Source: Bicyclus anynana
Lineage: Eukaryota > Arthropoda > Insecta > Lepidoptera > Nymphalidae
Direction: 5' to 3'
Length of the DNA stretch: 64,000 nucleotides
Assembly: GCF_947172395.1 (NCBI RefSeq)
Contig: NC_069095.1
Span: forward strand, 3,844,001 to 3,908,000
Shown in pieces: positions 58,001 to 64,000 of this stretch; positions within the stretch are counted from its first letter, which is position 1, and each line of letters starts with the position of its first letter. A program made the position numbers and the translations under genes. Under the pieces are notes generated by a model. That model did not search any database, was not told where the DNA came from, and saw nothing but the letters and a program-made list of their open reading frames with translations.

Positions 58001-58875
58001 TTTGCACGGGATTACCAAGCATAAACAACAGTATAAATGGCAATTTGACTGCCACAAAAACTATTATGACTAACGAAGAAGTACAAGATTACATTCCACT
58101 GCTTTGTGCTGCTCTGGGAGCAGTCCTACTAATAGTGATTGTGATAACTATAGTTTTTAAATATAGACAACAAATGAGAGTGTGGTTCCATTCCAAGTTC
58201 GGTGTGCGACTGTTTTACAAAGCAAGTGACATGGACCGCGATGATCGTGAAAAGCTATACGATGCTTTTGTGAGTTATAGTTCCAAAGATGAAGCTTGGG
58301 TGACAGAGAAGCTCGCGCCAGTGTTGGAGCGCGGAGACCCGCCTTACAAACTGTACTTACACTATCGTGACTTCCCAGTGGGTGGTTATGTGGCCGATAA
58401 TATTATACAAGCGGTTGAATCGTCGCGACGTACTATAATGGTGCTCAGTGAGAACTTTATAAAATCGGAATGGTGTCGTTTCGAATTTAAATCAGCGCAT
58501 CATCAAGTGTTAAGAGACAGACGAAAAAGACTAATAGTGGTGATACTCGGTGAAGTGCCCCAAAAGGATCTCGATCCTGATATAAGACTGTACTTAAAAA
58601 CTAATACACACTTCAATTGGGATGACAAATTGTTTTGGGAGAAACTACGGTTCGCGTTACCCGATGTCCACGACAAACAGAGGTGCCACGGCATGCCGAG
58701 CCCGGGGGCCGGCGCTGTGCCCATGCATCGGCATCATCACCCGAGGAACCACCTGGGTGCGTTACCACCGCCGCCGGTGCACGGCGCGCATCCCGTGCTG
58801 CCGCCTCATCCCTCGCACGCCCAACATCAAATACCAACGCGAGGCTCCCCTCGTAATCTCTCCGTCCATGTGTAG
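55039..58875 (+). CDS. 18w: Long-Toll receptor, 18-wheeler/Toll-7 class, single exon
   Basis: Single-pass membrane receptor with a leucine-rich-repeat ectodomain and a cytoplasmic TIR domain. Long Tolls act in epithelial morphogenesis and cell-surface recognition in insects, and sometimes in immunity. The ORF is open upstream to a GTG at 55015, but the first ATG is 55039 (A at -3), giving 1,278 residues that begin with a good signal peptide (about 1-22, ending in AWSA). In order: N-terminal cysteine cap, about 20 LRRs, first LRR C-cap near residue 685 (CDC), the cysteine cluster HCFALCHCCDFDACDCEMTC, an LRR N-cap near 762, a second short LRR block, second C-cap near 928, transmembrane segment about 1019-1040, TIR about 1073-1210 with YDAFVSYSSKDE, RDFPVGG (BB loop proline present) and FWEKLRFALPDV. 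A 68-residue His/Pro-rich tail ends the protein. Two LRR blocks with two cap sets mark the long Tolls. The TIR and the conserved stretches resemble 18w/Toll-7 rather than Toll-6 or Tollo. Lepidoptera can carry several 18w/Toll-7 copies, so the exact orthologue is open. No frameshift or intron is seen. Confidence 0.93.
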   Translation: MCLIWLTSAILALGAILPAWSASLSATTGARYQAPDECRWTTDDEDSGVALQCRLRTINSELENTNFSAIQPHLTVRLRLECSDALFFQSSLSPGSFRQLIELRELTIEYCKIGNLSDGAFTGLRELRNLTIRTHNTDWSTMSLEVTPTAFSRDVQNLERLDLSENNMLTFPEGALCSLRNLEYLNVTGNRMRDISHFQFSTAHRHPTEKCGDNLLVLDLSRNVIDTLPPGLLSGLRRLQKLYLQGNGLNSVADRALEGLISLTTIRFSDNQLTSLPPELFSDTKELKEIYLNNNTITVLAPGLFSDLLQLLVLDLSYNELTSDWINTSTFSGLKRLVFLDFSHNRVSKMEIALFRDLHNLQILKMQDNFIEHISENVFTSLGNLHTLILSNNRLTNIESFSFMGLPGLSVLSIDSNRISKIHPNALRNCTSLQDLHINGNRLDEVPIALKEIPQLKTLDLGENLIVSIENASFMTMQQMYGLRLTENNIGNISKGVFDKMTSLKILNLSRNKIHKIEAGAFDGNVNLQAIRLDGNYLTDIGGLFAKLPNLVWLNISDNRLEWFDYAMIPTGLQWLDIHANRIAELGNYFEIESQLSLSTFDASSNRLTEITGSAIPNSVEMLYLNDNLISKVQSYTFFKKPNLTRVDLYGNKITSLDPNSLRISAVPQDKSVPEFFIGGNPLECDCTMEWLQKINTGNRARTQPKLMDLDSIYCKLLYNRGNAYVPLVEAAPHQFLCKYDFHCFALCHCCDFDACDCEMTCPNNCTCYHDQSWSANVVECSKAGYVNTLPERIPMEATQLYLDGNEIKVLPSHAFIGRKRLKILYLNSSHIETIHNRTFNGLKELEVLHLDYNSLTAVEGQEFDGLDNLRELYINNNKIKTIGKEMFNHMSRLKILHLHSNRLVTLTVWQINPSITSITLSDNPWSCDCEYTEMFREWTKRVSSITDVSNIRCVYSKTNSTDVIMYNASLHDDTNPGFKIIEENGTICTGLPSINNSINGNLTATKTIMTNEEVQDYIPLLCAALGAVLLIVIVITIVFKYRQQMRVWFHSKFGVRLFYKASDMDRDDREKLYDAFVSYSSKDEAWVTEKLAPVLERGDPPYKLYLHYRDFPVGGYVADNIIQAVESSRRTIMVLSENFIKSEWCRFEFKSAHHQVLRDRRKRLIVVILGEVPQKDLDPDIRLYLKTNTHFNWDDKLFWEKLRFALPDVHDKQRCHGMPSPGAGAVPMHRHHHPRNHLGALPPPPVHGAHPVLPPHPSHAQHQIPTRGSPRNLSVHV

Positions 58876-59356
58876 TGAAGTTTACAGACTGTTGTGATGT
58901 GAACTAACGTGCAGTGACTCGATAAAGTGTTAATGTGATGGCTAGTCGGTTATCGTATGTATTGTAAATATACCTTTTATAATAGTCATAGATTAAGTTT
59001 GTAAATAGCTTGATTACCGATTACAAAAAGCATTTGTCGTTCTAAGTTAGCATCAATCACAAACGTGGTCAATGTAGGATTAATGATTGCTATTGTGTTT
59101 CGATAAAACATGTATTAGGCCTAACAAGGCTGTGCTTGTTGGACAAACGTAGCCGACTAATACGGTACTTAAATAGTAGTTAAAAAGGGCGTTGTTGCCG
59201 AAATCTGTGATAAATTAGCTGTAGATAGTTATTTTTCTTATCATTCATGTATATTTTGTAATTTAGTCATGACAAAAGAAAATATTTATTGTAAAAATTC
59301 AAAAATGGACTGTGTCAAAAAGTGATAAAGAGAATAAAATATGATTTTAAATGAAA
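58876..59356 (+). promoter_or_regulatory. 3' UTR of the Toll gene with Pumilio-type and K-box motifs
   Basis: After the TAG stop the 3' UTR runs to an AATAAA signal at 59333-59338 followed by a T-rich stretch, so cleavage is expected near 59350-59360. It holds two perfect TGTAAATA motifs (58963-58970 and 59000-59007), which fit the UGUANAUA Pumilio element, and one perfect CTGTGATA K box (59205-59212), the 8-mer target of the insect miR-2 family. Whether either is used is inference. Confidence 0.6.
59333..59338 (+). terminator. AATAAA polyadenylation signal of the Toll gene
   Basis: A canonical hexamer lies 458 nt after the receptor stop codon and is followed within about 20 nt by a T-rich stretch. 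It is the first canonical AATAAA I noticed downstream of the stop. Confidence 0.6.
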
Positions 59357-60959
59357 CTTGGTTTTTTATATTACAAATTCTATATTTTATAATATAACAC
59401 ATTGTAAAATCATAAATTTAGATAATGTCTTAAAACAAAATTATAAATATTTATCTAAAAATTTTCATAAATTATAATTACAAATAATAAATTTCAATAA
59501 TTCAAATATCCAAAACTTTTCAAATTCAAATCAATATTTTACAAATACTCAAAGCATCAACATTTTTTTCATTTAGTTCAATAATGACAAAAAATCGTTT
59601 ATAATTTAAATATAATTTAGTTCGAAAGTCGATTATAATTATAATTTAGGACTAAATTATTAATTTCCTCTCCTTTTTAAAATAAAACAGATGTATTTAT
59701 TATTTACACTAACTAAGACAATAACGTTTTACTAAATTAACTACTTATACCTGCGATAAAAATAAAAAGTACTATGGTAAATATTTTTATATACTAGCAT
59801 TATTAATTAGTTTAATTAATAACGAACTTTTGCTGGTTGGCTTATGAACGGTATCTCAAATCAACTTATAAAACAAGAGGTACTCGTAGACGTTACATAA
59901 AATTAGATACGACGTAGAGTCACTATAAAAAGGTTAAATAAAAAATACTAAATAAATGTTAAAAACAATTTTTGCAATGATACTAGTAATACTTTGACTT
60001 AACTACTTACTGCTTACTTTTGATACTTTTGATTTAATTATTTATTCCGGAAAAAAATAGTACACTTTTTAGTATTTTGTTGTGAAAACCATACCATTTC
60101 AAAGCAATATAACAGATTTTTACAACTAATCAAAATTTAAAAAGTAAGTGTGTATGTCATAATTACATATCTAACTGATCGTAACAAATAAGTTAAACTT
60201 AACTATTATTTTGACTTAGAGTAAATATACATATTTTTTAATCAGTTATCTTTTTATTTGTTATAATTTAAATGATATACGTATGAAAAAGTATATAATC
60301 AGTTATCTGAAAATAATTACAGTTTAAAAATTCAGTAGATATACACGATTAAGTAATAATTCTCCTATTATTTTTTAAAACGAAATTTATTATTGTATTC
60401 TGATATACCACAATTTGAAAATACTTACCAAATAAATATTAGCCAACCAGCCGTTAATAATATAATGAATTATCAATTCTTCGTATGAATAATTTATTTT
60501 TTAACATTACATTAACTACACATTATACATTACAATTATTTTAATAATCTGTTATTATATTCTTATGAATATCAATTACACATAACTTAAAATAAATACA
60601 ATACAGTTTAATAAATAATACAAACTGAAAAAAATAAGTAATTGTTTTCAGAATAAATTAAATGTATACAATTCTCAATTTCTACACTAAATTTACACCC
60701 GATCTCATACTTGTACGTATTCTGTGACCCGGTACTGATATTTCTAGTAAAAACGCCAATATTTTTTTTATGTATTTTTTTAACATTGTTAAATTCTAGA
60801 AAGAATTCCAGATTAAGGGCTGGACTTTTTTTTTAATGGTGTTTTATGATATTTCAATAACATAGTACAAAATAAAATAAATAAATTAATAAGAGAAAAT
60901 AAAGATTTCTAGTAAACTAATAGTCAAGCTGATGCTATAGAAATAATGCAGAGTTATTT
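59357..60959. other. Very AT-rich intergenic DNA downstream of the Toll gene
   Basis: No gene, repeat family or long open frame. This is the most AT-rich long stretch in the window. Confidence 0.45.
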
Positions 60960-61240
60960 AACAAAGCTCCCATGGGCGAGCATATTGCATATCAGGTTTT
61001 TATGTGAGGAACCGGCCGTCGACCGCGAGGCTTCAATCTCAGTTAACGAGACTTCGCCCCGCAGCCCTAAGTAGGTGTGAAACAACCGGAGACGGGAACA
61101 AAAGGTTTGGCTCTATGCATCGCGATTGTACTTATGGGATTCGCGCAACAATGTAGTGGGATATGGTAAGTGCAAGGTTATTATGGTAAGTTGTCTGTGG
61201 TACTCGTATGTTCTCTTAACAATGTTGCTTACTGTGAGGT
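60960..61240. other. GC-richer unique block
   Basis: Abrupt GC rise within AT-rich DNA (core 61010-61100). No ORF or repeat match in the window; candidate regulatory DNA. Confidence 0.35.
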
Positions 61241-61399
61241 AGGTAGGATTTATAATATTAGTATAGATTATAATCCATATCTGTACTATACTAATAGCAT
61301 TAACAACTGAGTCTTAGGGCCATAAATCATTTCTCTATATCTATCTCGCTTGCACTTATGGGTCTTATGGAGCCGTCTAGTGAAGGGTGTAACAATGAA

Positions 61400-61562
61400 A
61401 GACATATTATCGATAAGTAAAGTTTATTATCGTATCTTGTTCACAAAATTAAAAAAATTAACAATATTTGATTTAATATAATACATATTTCATATTATAT
61501 AATTATTAACTAAATAAAATTAATCTTCATCTGAGTCTTCATCATCAGAATCTTCGTCTTCT
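61400..61562 (-). other. Possible minus-strand terminal exon with acidic C-terminus
   Basis: On the minus strand, after an acceptor-like TTTGGCAG, codons read E-D-E-D-S-D-D-E-D-S-D-E-D and a TAA stop (61520-61522), followed by an AATAAA at 61427-61422. An acidic tail of this kind is common at the ends of nuclear proteins. No upstream exon was identified, and a chance GAT/GAA repeat cannot be excluded. Confidence 0.25.
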
Positions 61563-61869
61563 GCCAAATTTATTATATATTAGTATCCATAGTGCGCAAC
61601 GAGTAACACATGAATGTATTTATTTAATTGCAGTAAACACATTTATAGCAAAAAAAATACGCAATGCAATTACATTAGAAACCGACCAATCAGAATCGTC
61701 CAAATCATTATTGACTCATCATTAGCACGTGCGCAGGTAGCCGTTTATCGATAATTAGGGTGCGCAGGTAGGCGCGCTGCACATTCCTATCTTTTTTGAC
61801 TTTTATGACCGGACGACTCAGATGATAATGCGCATACTATAATATAATAAAGAGGTAACATTTGTGGTA

Positions 61870-61995
61870 CTGTAGAGGTATCTCTAAATCTACTGAACCG
61901 ATTTCGAAAATTCTTTTACAACTAGAAAGCCACATTATTTGTGAGTATACATAGGCTATATTTTTTCCCCGTATTCTCACGGGTACGATAACTAA
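61870..61995 (-). mobile_element. Retroelement 3'-end, family D-like relic
   Basis: Reads CTACTGAACCGATTTCGAAA and AGGCTATATTTTTTCCCCGT on the plus strand, the reverse complement of the family layout. Confidence 0.55.
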
Positions 61996-63170
61996 CGTTG
62001 GGCAGGTTTACTGCGGAGCGTTGGTTAGTATTTGATAAGGAGTAATTTGAGATACAAATTTATTTCACGTAAAAATATAAGTACAAAAATAACTGTAATG
62101 TTTAAGTAAGTATTACGTGTAAATGAAGACCCATATGCTAAGGCTTAAAATTTATAAAGATTTTGTATGACATCATATAATTTACTAGGAAGATATAATA
62201 ATCCGCTTTCAAAATAGACATTTTCTCGTTAAGAATAATATTTTTTTCTTATATGTCATATTTCAAATAAGATTTCTGGTCTAATTAAATACAAACCATT
62301 CTGAAGTTTTTTCACACTAACTGACGCAAAATTTCATCAACACCCGTCAAACCATTTTGATATTATGCATAGGTATTATAACTTAGACTAGTTAGTAATT
62401 ATTTATTATTATCTATAGCAATCATTTAGTAAGTTGATTAGCAGCATTGTTACGAGTATTTTTGCTTTTAATATTCTCTTTTTAACAATAATAATTAGAA
62501 CCGACTTATATTTTTACCAATTTTGTTAGTTAATACGCTTTAATAAATTATAATTTTAATAATAAATTATAATCCAATGTCATCAGTCTTAACTTTAATT
62601 AGCATTGAACCATGTTGCTTTAAACTTGACATAAAGTATTAATAAACTTAATATAATCATTATATTTCTTAAATTAATGTTAACTGGAGATTCTCACGAA
62701 GTATCACACGCATTCCGTATTTTTTGTTATTGAAATTTTCTCAAGTAACATATACACTAGGAGCACAAGCCATCAATAGTGTAATCTTACTAATCTATCA
62801 TGTATACCTGTTAACACATAGGCGATAACTCATACATTTTCAGTAGATAGCGTCTAGAGAGGAAATTAATTATCCAGACATTTTATAATATACTCAAAGT
62901 GCCTTTAAAGTACCTATTTATTGCAGTTAAGGAATATTCAAAGACATCAAAATATGTGAATGCCATTTGTTACCTTATTAATATTTTTTGCTAAATTAGT
63001 AAAATATTCAATTAATATCTTAAGATAGACTGTTACAGAACTAGAGCGATGTACTAACGAATATAAATTTGTTAAATTTTCATATTACCAAATAATTTGA
63101 AATATTAGAAGTTGATTAATTTTGTTGTGTGTAACAAAAAAAAATCACACAACAGTCAAAGATGTGCGTG
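61996..63170. other. AT-rich intergenic DNA
   Basis: No gene. Nothing repeated within the window was recognised. Confidence 0.4.
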
Positions 63171-63389
63171 AACTCGTGTCTCCTCTCAGAATGAGAGGGG
63201 TTAGGCCAAAAGTCCACGACGCTGGCACAATGCGGATTGGCAGACTTCACACACGCAGAGAATTAAGAAAACTCTTTGGTATGCAGGTTTCCTCACGATG
63301 TTTTTCTTCACCGTTTGAGATACGTGATATTTAATTTCTTAAAATGCACACAACTGAAAAGTTGGAGGTGCATGCCCCGGACCGGATTC
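63171..63389 (-). mobile_element. SINE family A, middle portion
   Basis: Contains CTCTCAGAATGAGAGGGGTT, ATGCAGGTTTCCTCACGATG and GGTGCATGCCCCGGACCGGA, the reverse complement of the family A body. Both the (GAT)n tail and the A-box end are missing. Confidence 0.85.
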
Positions 63390-63459
63390 TTCTTGAGATA
63401 TACTATACATGTTAAAGTAAATATGTAAATGTATATGTTATTGATTATAAATATGTTCC

Positions 63460-63950
63460 TTACAACCGATCATACAACGTGAAGTCAAAGATACAAGTAG
63501 TGACGCACGGGTCGCGCCGGTCCATCGGCTCATAAATCCAGCTAGAGCACAGTACACGGAGGTGAAAAAATAAACGCGACGCGGCGCTGTGTACAACATT
63601 AATCAGAGCTCTGAGAAGGCGTAGAGAATTTATTTTACGATTGTTACAGCACCGATGAAACGTTAAAAATGCTGTCGGTTCTATATTGAAACATTCGAGG
63701 CATTGTTCGAGCCGATTGGTCCGATAACGCACCGCGGTTCCGACCGCTCTCCCACCGTCTTGTTGATTTTCCAACCCAAACCGACGAACGCTAGTAACTA
63801 GTTTCTTTTTTATTAGTACTGGTTTAGTGTGGAACGGAACGCGACTCCGTATCGATGCCACGATTAAACTCTCGAGATATCATAATCACCGGTCTGCGCG
63901 TTTATCGAACATATAATCGGAGAGCGGCAATAAATTTGTCTCATTTTAAT
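63460..63950. other. GC-rich unique block with a 133-codon minus open frame
   Basis: GC-richer than its flanks and not repeated in the window. The open frame (63460-63861, minus) shows no recognisable domain or signal peptide, so coding is not supported. Candidate regulatory DNA or an exon edge of a gene beyond the window. Confidence 0.35.
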
Positions 63951-64000
63951 ATCCTAGAGCGTTTAATGTACGGGCAGTGCGGCCCCTATGTTTGGACTCG

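Noticed and set aside
57594..58055. 153-residue minus-strand ORF inside the Toll gene
   Set aside because: Antisense shadow of the receptor coding sequence.
63460..63861. 133-residue minus-strand gene
   Set aside because: Open frame only; no domain, no signal peptide and no supporting splice or polyadenylation context.

Overview
This window reads as intergenic insect DNA, most likely from a moth or butterfly (Lepidoptera). The inference rests on an AT-rich background, one intronless long-Toll receptor, and a repeat complement I associate with Lepidoptera: tRNA-headed SINEs with (GAT)n tails, RTE-clade 3' ends, Jockey-type non-LTR elements and fold-back MITEs. No bacterial, organellar or CRISPR features were seen.

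Layout. Positions 1-54,400 contain no confidently identified host gene. They are a mosaic of repeats in AT-rich sequence, with short GC-richer unique blocks that are candidate cis-regulatory or conserved non-coding DNA. Five groups stand out. (1) SINE family A (A box, B box, (GAT)n tail) has about ten full or partial copies. (2) SINE family B is a second tRNA-headed family; the 42,618-42,941 copy is near full length. (3) SINE family C is a third tRNA-headed family. (4) Four copies of a long-inverted-repeat element lie at 276-855, 18,384-18,898, 27,258-28,025 and 40,494-41,185. (5) There are several non-LTR 3' ends, including three decayed RTE-clade C-termini. The largest transposon ORF is an intact 551-residue Jockey-like reverse transcriptase at 36,729-38,384. 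A fresh poly(A) retroposon with a perfect 16-bp target-site duplication lies at 34,419-34,794. Several hairpins are perfect or nearly so; the strongest has two 53-bp arms at 24,581-24,689.

Positions 54,400-59,356 hold the one clear host gene, a single-exon long-Toll receptor of the 18-wheeler/Toll-7 class. It has a GC-richer promoter and leader with three small upstream ORFs, a 1,278-residue protein starting at the ATG at 55,039, and a 3' UTR of about 480 nt with two Pumilio-type motifs, one K box and an AATAAA signal. From 59,357 to the end the sequence is again AT-rich intergenic DNA, with a GC-richer block near 61,000, a possible minus-strand terminal exon near 61,400-61,562, one SINE and another GC-rich block at 63,460-63,950.

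How the parts relate. The (GAT)n tail of SINE A matches the 3' tail of the RTE copies, which suggests the RTE machinery moved the SINE. The long gene-poor flank with GC-rich unique islands fits the regulatory surroundings of a developmentally controlled receptor gene, but this is inference. Coordinates of decayed repeats are approximate.
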